From Advenella sp. S44 (GTDB taxonomy: Bacteria > Pseudomonadota > Gammaproteobacteria > Burkholderiales > Burkholderiaceae_B), in contig NZ_NEXS01000003.1 of assembly GCF_002810445.1 (NCBI RefSeq), forward strand, positions 124,001 to 188,000: DNA of 64,000 nt, in the 5' to 3' direction. Below are positions 18,475 to 27,024 of this stretch, piece by piece. Made by a program: the position numbers and the translations under genes. Every line of letters begins with the position of its first letter. The first letter of the stretch is position 1. Under the pieces are notes generated by a model. It did no database searches and was not told where the DNA came from. It worked only from the letters and a program-made list of their open reading frames with translations.

Positions 18475-18550
18475 GCCGGTTTAGCTCAGTTGGTAGAGCA
18501 GCTGATTTGTAATCAGAAGGTCGAGGGTTCAACTCCTTTAACCGGCACCA
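18475..18550 (+). tRNA. tRNA-Thr (anticodon UGU)
   Basis: The 76-base sequence folds as a cloverleaf. The acceptor arm is GCCGGTT with AACCGGC, the D arm is GCTC with GAGC, the anticodon stem is GCTGA with TCAGA and the anticodon TGT is at 18508-18510. The T arm has loop TTCAACT. The terminal CCA is encoded (18548-18550). Confidence 0.97.
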
Positions 18551-18561
18551 GAATTTCAAAC

Positions 18562-18612
18562 GCCCCGTTGTTACTCATACTTTTGCTATGGGTGCAACGG
18601 GGCTTTTGTTTT
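18562..18612 (+). terminator. Terminator after tRNA-Thr
   Basis: GCCCCGTTG (18562-18570) pairs perfectly with CAACGGGGC (18595-18603) and is followed by TTTTGTTTT. Confidence 0.9.
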
Positions 18613-18895
18613 GGGCGCTACGGCGGCTTATATTGCGGCTGTTGATGCTTAGGCGACCTATGCCGCGGCAACTTTTATCAAGCATGCATGATGTGTGGGT
18701 TGGTGGCGCCTGGCGCAATCGACTCTAAAATTACAGATAGCTACGACATTCGTGCTCTGCCAATTCAGGGATCAGGGCATTGCTTCCAGCCGGATGCCAG
18801 GGGCATAACGACCCCAGGCAATGTGCAGGAATTTTGCAGTCTTCCAAGCCGCACGCACAACATACGGGGGTGATTGCCGGGGCCAGGCGGCGCGA
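18613..18895. other. Gene-free stretch
   Basis: Between the tRNA terminator and the end of the adenosyltransferase gene I see no open frame with convincing codon use, no tRNA and no strong hairpin. Confidence 0.5.
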
Positions 18896-19459
18896 TTAAG
18901 GGGCCGATTGTTTATTTGCCGCCTGCCAGAAAATATCGCTTTGTCCTGCACGCTGGTTCAGCACACGCGCAATAACGAACAGACAATCGGACAGTCGGTT
19001 CAGATAATGTCGTGCCGTGTCGCTAACGGGTTCGGTCGCATTGACGGCAACTACGCTACGTTCTGCGCGTCTGCAAAGGCTGCGACAGACATGGGCTTGC
19101 GCCGCCGCTGTGCAGCCCCCAGGCAGAATGAATTCGCGCAACGGGGGCAGGGTCGTATGATGTGTTTGCACCGCCTGCTCGAGCATCGTGATGTGTTCTT
19201 CAGCCAGTGCGGTGTAGCCAGGCACGCTAAGCTCAGCGCCCAGATCGAACAATCGGTGCTGGACCTGCTGCAGCAACTGGATGATGTCCTGCTGCAGGGA
19301 TGGATCAGTCAACAGCAACCCAAGTTGGCTGTTGAGTTCGTCTACATCGCCGATTGCCTGAATACGGATACTGCTTTTGGAAATACGCGAACCATCACCC
19401 AGACCGGTGGTGCCGTCGTCGCCGGTTTTGGTAATGATTGAAGTCAGTCGGTCATTCAT
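18896..19459 (-). CDS. PduO-type cob(I)alamin adenosyltransferase
   Basis: This enzyme transfers the adenosyl group of ATP to cob(I)alamin, giving adenosylcobalamin. The 187-residue protein has the PduO/MMAB signature: ITKTGDDGTTGLGDGSRISK at the N-terminus, binding ATP; GDVDELNSQLG; and the C-terminal LNRLSDCLFVIAR. It is unrelated in fold to CobA/BtuR. No other cobalamin gene is nearby, and I could not see a cobalamin riboswitch upstream. Confidence 0.93.
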   Translation of the reverse strand: MNDRLTSIITKTGDDGTTGLGDGSRISKSSIRIQAIGDVDELNSQLGLLLTDPSLQQDIIQLLQQVQHRLFDLGAELSVPGYTALAEEHITMLEQAVQTHHTTLPPLREFILPGGCTAAAQAHVCRSLCRRAERSVVAVNATEPVSDTARHYLNRLSDCLFVIARVLNQRAGQSDIFWQAANKQSAP

Positions 19460-19761
19460 GGTGCAGGGAAGCTCCTTTTAATCGGTGAAGATACATTGCC
19501 GACAGCCTTGTCACGCAATTTGGATAGTTTGTCGATCGATAATTTGTTAATCGTTTACAGAGCTGCATCCTGCAAAGTCACCCTGTCATCGACCTTTCAA
19601 CAGGTATGGTCCGATTTTACCTGGCCGCGGGTCAGTAGGGCCATGAACGCCAAGTGTCCTGTCGCCCTGAATCGCCATGTAACGATTGAAACGCCCCTGT
19701 GTCATCGGGCGCTGTCTTTTGTCCTAAAATGAACATTGAAACGCAAATACCGGAGATGTGC
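19460..19761. other. Intergenic region between the divergent adenosyltransferase and CusF-like genes
   Basis: No gene is supported. A TAAAAT hexamer at 19725-19730 could be the -10 element for the CusF-like gene, and GGAG at 19752-19755 is its ribosome site. Confidence 0.4.
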
Positions 19762-20055
19762 ATGAAAAAGTCAATTGCAACTGTAATGTTGGGGCTGGCT
19801 GCGGCTATGGCAGTTACCAGTGTGGCTTACGCCCAGGAAACCGGACGTGGCAGTGGAGAAGTGCGCCGCATTCAACCTGAACAGGGCAAGATTGCCATCA
19901 AACAGGACGCCATCAGCGATCTGAAGCTGCCGGCCATGACGCTGTCCTACAAGATTGATGCCGCGCTACTCAAGAATATCAAGCCGGGTGATTCAGTCAG
20001 TTTTACGGCCGAACGGGTTGGCAAAGATTACGTCATCAAGGAAATAAGCAACTAG
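19762..20055 (+). CDS. Periplasmic CusF-like protein with altered metal ligands
   Basis: The 97-residue protein has a Sec signal peptide ending near AYAQE and a small beta-barrel like CusF, the copper/silver chaperone of Cus efflux. The segment IKQDAISDLKLPAMTLSYKI matches the CusF core, but the copper ligands known for CusF (His, Trp and a second Met in the WPAMTM motif) are replaced by Gln, Lys/Leu and Leu; one Met remains. Metal binding is therefore doubtful. I start at ATG 19762, with GGAG 7 bases upstream. No copper genes are adjacent. Confidence 0.8.
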   Translation: MKKSIATVMLGLAAAMAVTSVAYAQETGRGSGEVRRIQPEQGKIAIKQDAISDLKLPAMTLSYKIDAALLKNIKPGDSVSFTAERVGKDYVIKEISN

Positions 20056-20192
20056 CCAGAAGACCTCTCCGTGACGCCGGTCGCGGCAATGATTCGGTAG
20101 GTGCGAGTGTCGTCATCCAGAGCCCGTCTGGCGCGAGGCCTGTGTGATGAGCAGCGTATCGGGTCAATTTATACGAGCCAGCGGCCGATATA

Positions 20193-20227
20193 AAAAAGGT
20201 GCAGTTCAATGCGAACTGCACCTTTTT
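20193..20227. terminator. Bidirectional terminator between the CusF-like gene and hslU
   Basis: A perfect 15-bp inverted repeat (20193-20207 and 20213-20227) has A5 at its left end, T5 at its right end and a 5-base loop, and serves the convergent genes. Confidence 0.92.
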
Positions 20228-20254
20228 CGTTTCAGCCGTCTGTCTACTGCCATT

Positions 20255-20310
20255 GCTAACAGCTAACAGCTAACAGCTAACAGCTAACAGCTAACAGCTA
20301 ACAGCTTACA
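20255..20310. repeat. Heptanucleotide tandem repeat GCTAACA, seven exact copies plus one variant
   Basis: Seven perfect copies run from 20255 to 20303, followed by GCTTACA (20304-20310), which contains the hslU stop codon on the minus strand. The unit is not a multiple of three. It is a slippage-prone tract in the 3' region of hslU, between the gene and its terminator. Confidence 0.97.
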
Positions 20311-21637
20311 GTACGTACCGCGCCAGGTCCTGGCTGCTGGCGGCTTCCTCCAGCTTGCTGTTGACGTATTCTGCATCGATTTTGACGACTTTGCCGCTAC
20401 TGGTTGTGGCATCGAACGACAGATCTTCGAGCAGTTTTTCCATGACAGTGTAAAGGCGACGCGCTCCGATGTTTTCGGTGCGTTCGTTCACATCGAAGGC
20501 AAGTTCAGCCAGCCGATGTATGCCTTCGTCGGAAAATTCAAGCGCAACGTCTTCCGTGGCCATCAGTGCGGTGTACTGCTTAGTCAGAGAGGCATCGGTA
20601 TCCGACAGGATGCGAACAAAGTCCGCAGTGGTGAGCGATTCGAGTTCTACGCGGATCGGGAACCGGCCCTGCAGCTCGGGAATCAGGTCGGAAGGGCGCG
20701 ACAGATGAAATGCACCGGATGCAATAAACAGAATGTGGTCGGTGCGCACCATGCCGTATTTGGTGTTGACGGTCGTGCCTTCCACCAATGGCAGCAGGTC
20801 GCGCTGGACGCCCTGGCGTGACACATCGCCGCCGCCATGTTCCTGACGTGTCGCTATCTTGTCGATTTCATCCAGAAACACAATACCCTGTTGCTCGGCG
20901 TTTCTGACTGCGGCTGCGCGGATTTCCTCTTCGTTCACCCGTTTGGCAGCCTCTTCGTCCACCAGCAGCTTGAAGGCGTTCTTGACGGTCATTTTCGTGG
21001 CTTTTTTCTTGTCACGACTCAAACCGGCAAACATACCCTTGAGCTGTTCAGTCATATCTTCCATGCCGGGCGGCGCCATGATTTCCATCTGTGGCATAGG
21101 CTGGTTGACGTCAATTTCAATTTCGGTATCATCCAGCTGGCCTTCGCGCAGTTTCTTGCGGAATGTCTGGCGTGCGGTATTTTCCTGTCGCATGGGCTCG
21201 CCATTGCTGTCGCGTGGCGGCGCCACCAGTACATCCAGGATCCGGTCTTCGGCCGCGTCTTCAGCCTGAGTCCGCACACGACGTGTTTCCAGCTCGCGGG
21301 TTTGCTTGATGGAAATTTCAACAAGATCACGAATAATGGTATCTACGTCGCGACCAACATAGCCGACTTCGGTAAATTTGGTCGCTTCAATCTTGATAAA
21401 CGGCGCATTGGCCAGTTTGGCCAGGCGGCGGGCAATTTCCGTTTTGCCCACGCCGGTTGGGCCGATCATCAGGATATTTTTGGGGTGAATTTCATTTCGC
21501 AGGGGCTCAGGCACCTGCTGACGACGCCAGCGGTTGCGAAGAGCAACTGCGACGGATTTTTTTGCCTTGTTCTGTCCGACAATATTTTTGTCCAGTTCAG
21601 ACACAATTTCTTTAGGGGTCATGACACTCGCTGACAT
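20306..21637 (-). CDS. hslU: HslUV protease ATPase subunit HslU (ClpY)
   Basis: HslU is the AAA+ unfoldase of the HslVU protease. With ATG 21637 it has 443 residues, the usual length. Walker A is GPTGVGKT, Walker B is in [10 protein letters not shown], the pore motif GYVGRD follows TKFTEV, and the C-terminal docking tail ends LARYVL. The upstream open frame to 21784 overlaps hslV and is not used. It is downstream of hslV by 13 bases. Its stop lies inside the last copy of a 7-bp tandem repeat. Confidence 0.96.
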   Translation of the reverse strand: MSASVMTPKEIVSELDKNIVGQNKAKKSVAVALRNRWRRQQVPEPLRNEIHPKNILMIGPTGVGKTEIARRLAKLANAPFIKIEATKFTEVGYVGRDVDTIIRDLVEISIKQTRELETRRVRTQAEDAAEDRILDVLVAPPRDSNGEPMRQENTARQTFRKKLREGQLDDTEIEIDVNQPMPQMEIMAPPGMEDMTEQLKGMFAGLSRDKKKATKMTVKNAFKLLVDEEAAKRVNEEEIRAAAVRNAEQQGIVFLDEIDKIATRQEHGGGDVSRQGVQRDLLPLVEGTTVNTKYGMVRTDHILFIASGAFHLSRPSDLIPELQGRFPIRVELESLTTADFVRILSDTDASLTKQYTALMATEDVALEFSDEGIHRLAELAFDVNERTENIGARRLYTVMEKLLEDLSFDATTSSGKVVKIDAEYVNSKLEEAASSQDLARYVL

Positions 21638-21650
21638 TCTGATATTCCGG

Positions 21651-22184
21651 TTAGAGTGTTTCAACAATGTGATTGCTGTTCGTGTAAATACACAGATCAC
21701 CTGCGATCTCCAGCGACTTTTTGACGATGGTCTCGGGAGGCAGATCGGTATTTTGCAAGAGCGCAAGCGCAGCAGACTGTGCATAGGCGCCGCCGGAGCC
21801 GATAGCGGCTATCCCGTTTTCCGGTTCCAGAACGTCGCCGTTGCCGGTCAGGATCAGGGTGTGTTCGGCGTCGGCCACGATCAGCATGGCTTCGAGTCGG
21901 CGCAGTACACGATCGGTTCGCCAGTCGCGGGTGAGTTCTACGGCGGCTCGCATCAGGTGGCCCTGATATTTTTCGAGCTTGGCCTCGAAGCGTTCCTGAA
22001 GGGTAAAGGCGTCTGCCGTGGCGCCTGCGAAGCCGGCGAGGATTTTATCGTGGTATAAGCGGCGGATTTTGCGGGCAGTGCCTTTGATGACAATATTGCC
22101 CAGAGTAACCTGACCATCGCCGCCGAGCGCGACCTGATTGCCGCGTCGGACGCAAACGATGGTAGTAGCGTGAAATTGTTCCAT
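21651..22184 (-). CDS. hslV: HslUV protease proteolytic subunit HslV (ClpQ)
   Basis: HslV is the threonine protease of the HslVU complex, related to proteasome beta subunits. The 177-residue precursor starts [15 protein letters not shown]; removal of six residues would expose the N-terminal catalytic threonine. GGDGQVTLG and the [14 protein letters not shown] helix are conserved. It is the first gene of hslVU. Heat-shock control is usual for the family, but I did not identify a sigma-32 promoter. Confidence 0.96.
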   Translation of the reverse strand: MEQFHATTIVCVRRGNQVALGGDGQVTLGNIVIKGTARKIRRLYHDKILAGFAGATADAFTLQERFEAKLEKYQGHLMRAAVELTRDWRTDRVLRRLEAMLIVADAEHTLILTGNGDVLEPENGIAAIGSGGAYAQSAALALLQNTDLPPETIVKKSLEIAGDLCIYTNSNHIVETL

Positions 22185-22256
22185 AGAGCCTTCCTGTTGG
22201 TTCCCTAGTTAGATAGGGGCGGGGCAGAAAGATTTCAAGGAACCCGGGTCAATTAA

Positions 22257-22706
22257 TTAATCACCGTACATTTTCTGGCGTTTTTCACGCCGTTCCTGCG
22301 CTTCCAGCGACAGGGTAGCGGTAGGCCGGGCCAGCAGACGACGCAGGCCGATGGGTTCGCCTGTTTCCTCACACCAGCCATAGTCGCGCGACTCGATCAG
22401 GGCAAGCGATTGCTGCACTTTTTTGAGCAGCTTGCGCTCACGATCACGCGTACGCAATTCCAGCGCGTGTTCCTCTTCAATGGTGGCGCGGTCGGCCGGA
22501 TCAGGAACGAACTGGGTTTCACGCAGGTTCTCGGTAGTGACACCTGCATTATTGATGATTTCATCTTCCAGGCGCTTTAAGCGGTCGCGGAAAAACGCCA
22601 GTTGCTCATCGTTCATATAGTCAGATTCGGGCATGGCGAGCAGTTGCTCTTCGGTCAGAAGAGGAGCTTGCGTTGTTGCATCTGTTTTTTTAGCTGCCTT
22701 AGCCAT
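22257..22706 (-). CDS. dksA: RNA polymerase-binding transcription factor DksA, zinc-cysteine-poor form
   Basis: DksA binds the secondary channel of RNA polymerase and, with ppGpp, tunes stable RNA and amino acid promoters. The coiled-coil tip motif DPADRAT has the two aspartates known to be essential. In the globular domain only one of the four zinc cysteines remains (WCEETGEPIGLRRLLARPTA), a form seen in alpha- and betaproteobacteria. I start at ATG 22706 (149 residues), because GGAG at 22713-22716 serves it; the ATG at 22718 overlaps that site. Confidence 0.93.
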   Translation of the reverse strand: MAKAAKKTDATTQAPLLTEEQLLAMPESDYMNDEQLAFFRDRLKRLEDEIINNAGVTTENLRETQFVPDPADRATIEEEHALELRTRDRERKLLKKVQQSLALIESRDYGWCEETGEPIGLRRLLARPTATLSLEAQERREKRQKMYGD

Positions 22707-22806
22707 AAAACACTCCATATATCACTTCAATAATGTTGAACAAAGCGCCGAATGGGATTGAAACAGCGCGATCACATTCGTGCGCGATTGATGCCGCCGG
22801 TGCCCG

Positions 22807-23913
22807 CTACTTTTGTACCAGACACTGGTTCAGCCCGTTCAGGATGACATCCTTGGGCAGTTTACGACCAATAAACACCATAGTGTTTGAAGGCTTCTCC
22901 TTAGGCCCCCATGGTTTGCCGGGTTCTGCACCCATCAGCATGTGCACACCCTGAAAAATCATGCGCTGACGCATGCCCTTCATATAAAGGATCCCCTTGT
23001 ACCGATACAGGTCGGGACCGAATACCTGGACAACGCCGCTCAGGAACTCTTCAAGACGCTCCGGTATGAACGGTTTATCGGATTTAAAGACAAAAGCGCC
23101 GATTTCATCATCATGATGGGGATGATGATGATCGTGATGATCGTGTCCGTGGTGATGGTCGTCATGGGCGTGTCCGTGCTCATGATCGTGATTGTGTCCA
23201 TGATCGTGGTCATGGGCTGCGTCCGGATGCTCGTCTTTCAGGAACGCCGGATCGATATCCAGAATGGTGTTCAGGTTAAATCCACTGATATCCAGCACTT
23301 TGTTGATGTCAATCTCGCCAAATTGAACCGGCATGATTTCAGCGCGCGGATTCATGTGCAGCAGGCGGTGTCGCAAGGCGGCGTATTCCTCGTCGGTAAC
23401 CAGGTCTTTTTTGGATACCAGGATCCGGTCGGCGAATCCTACCTGTTTCTGGGCCTCGGGCTGGGTATCCAGCGTTTCCATGCCGTGTTTGGCATCGACG
23501 ACTGTAATTACTGCATCAAGCCGGTAAAAAGCGGCCACGCTGTCGTCCATGAAGAACGTCTGGCATACCGGACCGGGATTGGCCACGCCGGTGGTCTCGA
23601 TCACCACGCGTTCGAATTTCAACTCGCCTTTCTGGCGGCGATTTTTCAGATCGGTAAGCGTATTGAGCAAATCGCCGCGAACCGTGCAGCAGACGCAGCC
23701 GTTGGACAGCTCGATAATCTGCTCATCGCTTTCCTGCACCAGTAGTTCGTTATCGATGCTTTCCGGTCCGAATTCATTTTCGATGATGGCAATGCGGTTG
23801 CCGTGATATTCGGTCAGGATGCGTTTCAGGAGTGTGGTTTTACCTGCTCCCAGAAAACCGGTAAGAACGGTGACGGGGATCATTTTGTCTGCTTGTGCTT
23901 GCGTTTTTGTCAT
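22807..23913 (-). CDS. COG0523/CobW-family GTPase, histidine-rich (zinc metallochaperone type)
   Basis: COG0523 GTPases deliver metal, often zinc, to client proteins. Walker A is GFLGAGKTT near residue 20, the metal-binding CVCC motif is in SNGCVCCTVRG, and the guanine site is SKKDL. A stretch from about residue 229 to 270 has roughly 21 histidines in 42 residues and probably binds zinc. It lies next to zur and znuCB on the same region, which suggests a role in zinc shortage. Start ATG 23913 (368 residues) follows the usual MIPVTVLTGFLG context; an upstream ATG at 23937 is less likely. Confidence 0.9.
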   Translation of the reverse strand: MTKTQAQADKMIPVTVLTGFLGAGKTTLLKRILTEYHGNRIAIIENEFGPESIDNELLVQESDEQIIELSNGCVCCTVRGDLLNTLTDLKNRRQKGELKFERVVIETTGVANPGPVCQTFFMDDSVAAFYRLDAVITVVDAKHGMETLDTQPEAQKQVGFADRILVSKKDLVTDEEYAALRHRLLHMNPRAEIMPVQFGEIDINKVLDISGFNLNTILDIDPAFLKDEHPDAAHDHDHGHNHDHEHGHAHDDHHHGHDHHDHHHPHHDDEIGAFVFKSDKPFIPERLEEFLSGVVQVFGPDLYRYKGILYMKGMRQRMIFQGVHMLMGAEPGKPWGPKEKPSNTMVFIGRKLPKDVILNGLNQCLVQK

Positions 23914-24265
23914 AGCGTTTAAACGTCCTACCAGCAACAGAAACCGGCTGGTTCCAAAAAGACGTCCCTAAAGTCAATCGCAGGATTACATCATAGCTTT
24001 GCAAATGTAGCAAACGTTAATTGTCTCTCGGACAAAATAAACGCGAATACTCGGGACAAACCCTAACGGCTTGATTTGTGTAATGAAATTTACATTTTGG
24101 CGAGCCCACGGATCACGCTGGATTTACACGACGCGGAACGCATCCCAATCGCGCAGGTATGGTGTTGGCTGGTGCCTTTACCTGCAGATTGGGATTATTT
24201 ATGGTGCAGCAGCGCATTTCAGTTGCGATTTCAGAAGGAGTGATCAGGACGGTCGGGCGCAGTCG
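23914..24265. other. Intergenic region upstream of the COG0523 gene
   Basis: No gene is supported here. An AT-rich inverted repeat, TGTAA with TTACA around 6 bases (24079-24094), weakly resembles the Zur-box candidate at 24894 and could be a second site, though it is about 165 bases from the COG0523 start. Confidence 0.3.
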
Positions 24266-24787
24266 TTACGGCGTCGTTTGTTCCTGCTTGTTGCTACAGT
24301 CTATGCAGATGGCGCGCAATTCGGTTTCGCTGGTGGTTTGAACAAATCCAGCCGCCTGTATCATGTCCTGCAGTTGATGACTGATAAGTGGTGCGCTCAG
24401 TTCGGCGACCTTGCCGCAACAGGTGCATACGACCAGCAGATCATGATGATGGCCCGATACGTCCTGGCAGGCGGTCCACGCGTTGACGGCATCCAGCCGG
24501 TGAATCAGTCCCTCTTCCACCAGAAAGTCCAGTGCGCGGTAGACGGTCGGCGGTTTTGCCTGGGGATAGAGTTGCTTCATGGCTTCAAGCAATTCATAGG
24601 CTTTCAGGCTGCGGCCGGCTTCCAGCAGCAGCGTCAACACATGCTGGCGTATCGGTGTCAGACGCGTTCCGCGTTGCTCGCAATGGCGAATGGCTTCCAG
24701 TAACTGGTAAGCGACCGAATGGGGATGGGCAGCATGCGAGTGGGTGTGTTGCAGGTGGTCGTGGTCGGGCAGCGTTCTGGAAGTCAT
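24266..24787 (-). CDS. zur: Zinc uptake regulator Zur (Fur family)
   Basis: Zur represses zinc import genes when zinc is abundant. The 173-residue protein has a Fur-type winged helix (TPIRQHVLTLLLEAG, PPTVYRALDFLVEEGLIHRL), the GHHHDLLVVCTCCGK metal segment and a second CxxC (CIDC), as in Zur. The N-terminus is histidine-rich. Assignment to Zur instead of Fur rests on the adjacent znuCB and COG0523 genes. ATG 24787 is preferred over 24832, where the extra residues do not look conserved. It is divergent from znuCB. Confidence 0.87.
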   Translation of the reverse strand: MTSRTLPDHDHLQHTHSHAAHPHSVAYQLLEAIRHCEQRGTRLTPIRQHVLTLLLEAGRSLKAYELLEAMKQLYPQAKPPTVYRALDFLVEEGLIHRLDAVNAWTACQDVSGHHHDLLVVCTCCGKVAELSAPLISHQLQDMIQAAGFVQTTSETELRAICIDCSNKQEQTTP

Positions 24788-24893
24788 ATGGCAGGCTTTC
24801 GTTGGACGGTGATGGGGCAATGATACTGCCATCCGGCTTGAGGAGGAAACTTTCCGCTTATATTTTAAGGTATTGGGCGACAGATGTGTATAT

Positions 24894-24912
24894 AATGATA
24901 TAACATATCATT
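24894..24912. promoter_or_regulatory. Candidate Zur box between zur and znuCB
   Basis: AATGATAT and ATATCATT form a perfect palindrome around AAC (19 bp). It resembles Zur boxes described in other proteobacteria and overlaps a TATAAT hexamer (24891-24896) that could drive the znu genes. Its position in the divergent region lets one site control both sides. Confidence 0.65.
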
Positions 24913-25045
24913 TTCGATGCGCAGCCTTCACTTGCCAATACGCTTAACCGGTGAATAAGGCGTTGTCTTGCGCTTTTGGCCGTGCTGTGCAGTATCCGGC
25001 ACTGCCTGACATTTGCGACCCAGATATCCGTTGAATCCGACAATT

Positions 25046-25342
25046 ATGCAAAATGAAACTTTGTTCCCCGCCTTGCGACGCGTTTATCCCGCAACGATTG
25101 CCACGCCATTCGTTCAACCGGCTCGTGCGGCTGCGGCAGACACCGTTGGCGGCGTACCTGCCGGACAATTGAATTCATCTTTGACGGCGGTCGCCAGGGC
25201 GTCGCGCCGGGAGGCCGATTCAACGCCCACGATTTTTCTGGCTTCTGCGCTCGCCAGGCTCGGGCCTGTGCTGGGTGTTATCCTGCTCTTATGGGGACTG
25301 ATTGCCTGGTCGGCCGGATGGCTGGGTGCATTGGTGGGCTGA
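25046..25342 (+). CDS. Small membrane protein of unknown function at the head of the znu operon
   Basis: The 98-residue frame has normal codon use and one C-terminal hydrophobic helix (LGPVLGVILLLWGLIAWSAGW), preceded by an Ala/Thr/Arg-rich segment with no recognised motif. It occupies the place where a znuA gene might be expected, but it is not a solute-binding protein. No clear ribosome site precedes ATG 25046; a TTG at 25013 is an alternative. znuC starts 39 bases later. I do not know the family. Confidence 0.5.
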   Translation: MQNETLFPALRRVYPATIATPFVQPARAAAADTVGGVPAGQLNSSLTAVARASRREADSTPTIFLASALARLGPVLGVILLLWGLIAWSAGWLGALVG

Positions 25343-25381
25343 GCGCCCATCACCCGCAATTTCGGACAGAAACCGATACTT

Positions 25382-26158
25382 ATGCCAACCTTCGCCACGA
25401 CCCCTCGCGCGCCGGCTGACCGGTTGGCTGACGCCTCCCCGACATCCCCGCGGCCGGTAATTCAGCTCGATGGCGTGAGTGTGGGATGGAACGGCGTGCC
25501 GGCGCTTAGCGGCGTAACCGGTGCTTTCTTGGAGGGGTCGCTGACGGCCATTCTGGGGCCTAATGGCGCTGGTAAATCGACACTGCTCAAGACCGTGACG
25601 GGCCAGCTGGCGGCAAGTGCAGGGCGGGTGACTATCCACGAACCGTTCAAAGCCGGTATTTCCCTGTTGCCGCAAATCAGTGATATTGACCGCAGTTTTC
25701 CCATTACCACCTACGATCTTGTCTCCATGGGCGCGTGGCGCCGCGTGGGCGCTTTTCGCCGTTACGACAAGGAGGAACGCCAGCGCATTTGTGATGCATT
25801 GACAACCGTTGGCCTGACAGACAAATCCCGTGACCTGATTTCCAGCCTGTCGGGCGGGCAGATGCAGCGTGCGCTGTTTGCCCGTCTTATTGTGTGTAAT
25901 GCGCCGGTCATGATTCTGGATGAGCCTTTTACCGCGGTTGACGAGGGCACCTGTGATTTGTTGTTGCAGATTCTTCTGGGCTGGCACCGCGAAGGGCGCA
26001 CCGTACTGGTGGTACTGCATGATGCCGGGCTTGTGCGCGCGTGCTTTCCGCAAACGCTGTTGCTTGCGCGGCAAGTGGTAGCTTGGGGAGACACGGCAAG
26101 TGTGCTTACCGATGCCAATCTGAATCGGGCCCGTTCGCTGGCGCTGGGGGGCTTCTGA
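25382..26158 (+). CDS. znuC: Zinc ABC transporter ATPase ZnuC
   Basis: The 258-residue cytoplasmic ATPase has Walker A GPNGAGKST, signature LSGGQMQRA, Walker B VMILDEPF and a VLHDAG H-loop. The DEPFTAVD variant and the order ATPase-permease with a neighbouring zur gene support zinc, though manganese cannot be excluded from sequence alone. The first 25 residues are a Pro/Ala-rich extension. It overlaps znuB by one base. Confidence 0.88.
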   Translation: MPTFATTPRAPADRLADASPTSPRPVIQLDGVSVGWNGVPALSGVTGAFLEGSLTAILGPNGAGKSTLLKTVTGQLAASAGRVTIHEPFKAGISLLPQISDIDRSFPITTYDLVSMGAWRRVGAFRRYDKEERQRICDALTTVGLTDKSRDLISSLSGGQMQRALFARLIVCNAPVMILDEPFTAVDEGTCDLLLQILLGWHREGRTVLVVLHDAGLVRACFPQTLLLARQVVAWGDTASVLTDANLNRARSLALGGF

Positions 26159-27015
26159 TGACAGAGGCGGTCGTAGCGGTGCTGGTGGCGCCGTTTACTG
26201 AGTTTGCATTTATGAGTCGGGCCCTGTTCGGCTCGGTATTCGTATCTCTGGCGGCGGGGCCCCTGGGCGTTTTTTTGATTTTGCGTCGCATGAGCCTGAT
26301 GGCCGACTCCATGTCGCATGCGATTTTGCCTGGCGTGGCCGTGGCGTTTTTGCTGGCCGGTGTTTCCATGACGGCCATGCTGATCGGCGGCCTGGCTACG
26401 GGTTTGCTGGTTGCCGTGCTCGCCGGCAGCGTTGCGCGTTCTACCGGCCTGAAGGAAGATGCCAGTTTCGCCGCGTTCTACTTGATCTCTCTGGGCCTGG
26501 GCGTGCTGCTGATTTCGCTCAAGGGCTCAAATCTGGATCTGTTGCATGTCCTGTTCGGCACCGTGCTGGGCCTGGATGACAACCACCTGCTTTTTATCAT
26601 GTGCGTATCCAGTGCGACTCTGGTTGTGCTGGCGCTGATGTACCGGCCGCTGGTCATTGAATGCCTGGATCCGGCTTTTCTGAAAATGGAAGGCGGGGGC
26701 GGATCGCTCGTTCACGTCGGATTTCTGATTCTGCTGGTGGTCAATCTGGTGGCCGGCTACCAGGTCATGGGCACGCTTCTGGTGGTGGGGATGATGATGT
26801 TGCCGGCTGCTGCCGCGCGTTTCTGGGGACGGACATTGGGTCGACAGCTTGTCCTGGCCGTTTGCCTGGGCATCGTGGCGTCCTATGTCGGCCTGGTGCT
26901 GTCCTATCACTTCGGTCTGCCCGCTTCCAGCGCCATCATCCTGTCAGCAGGCGCGCTGTATATATTGTCGATGCTGTTTGGCAATCAGCACGGCGTGCTG
27001 CGCTCGGGTCGCTAA
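26158..27015 (+). CDS. znuB: Zinc ABC transporter permease ZnuB
   Basis: This 285-residue ABC-3 family permease has about eight membrane helices and the family motif RRMSLMADSMSHAILPGVA near the first loop. The start is ATG 26158 in TGATG with the znuC stop; the longer open frame to 26041 lies within znuC. With ZnuC it forms a metal importer. No gene for the periplasmic ZnuA protein is present in the window. It ends 9 bases from the convergent xerC stop. Confidence 0.92.
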   Translation: MTEAVVAVLVAPFTEFAFMSRALFGSVFVSLAAGPLGVFLILRRMSLMADSMSHAILPGVAVAFLLAGVSMTAMLIGGLATGLLVAVLAGSVARSTGLKEDASFAAFYLISLGLGVLLISLKGSNLDLLHVLFGTVLGLDDNHLLFIMCVSSATLVVLALMYRPLVIECLDPAFLKMEGGGGSLVHVGFLILLVVNLVAGYQVMGTLLVVGMMMLPAAAARFWGRTLGRQLVLAVCLGIVASYVGLVLSYHFGLPASSAIILSAGALYILSMLFGNQHGVLRSGR

Positions 27016-27024
27016 CCAATCGCC

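Noticed and set aside
18613-18895. Search for a cobalamin riboswitch near the adenosyltransferase gene
   Set aside because: No B12-box-like sequence was seen on either side of the gene.
24071-24703. A 210-codon + strand frame opposite zur
   Set aside because: It is antisense to the well-supported Zur gene, lacks a ribosome site and shows no recognisable protein features.
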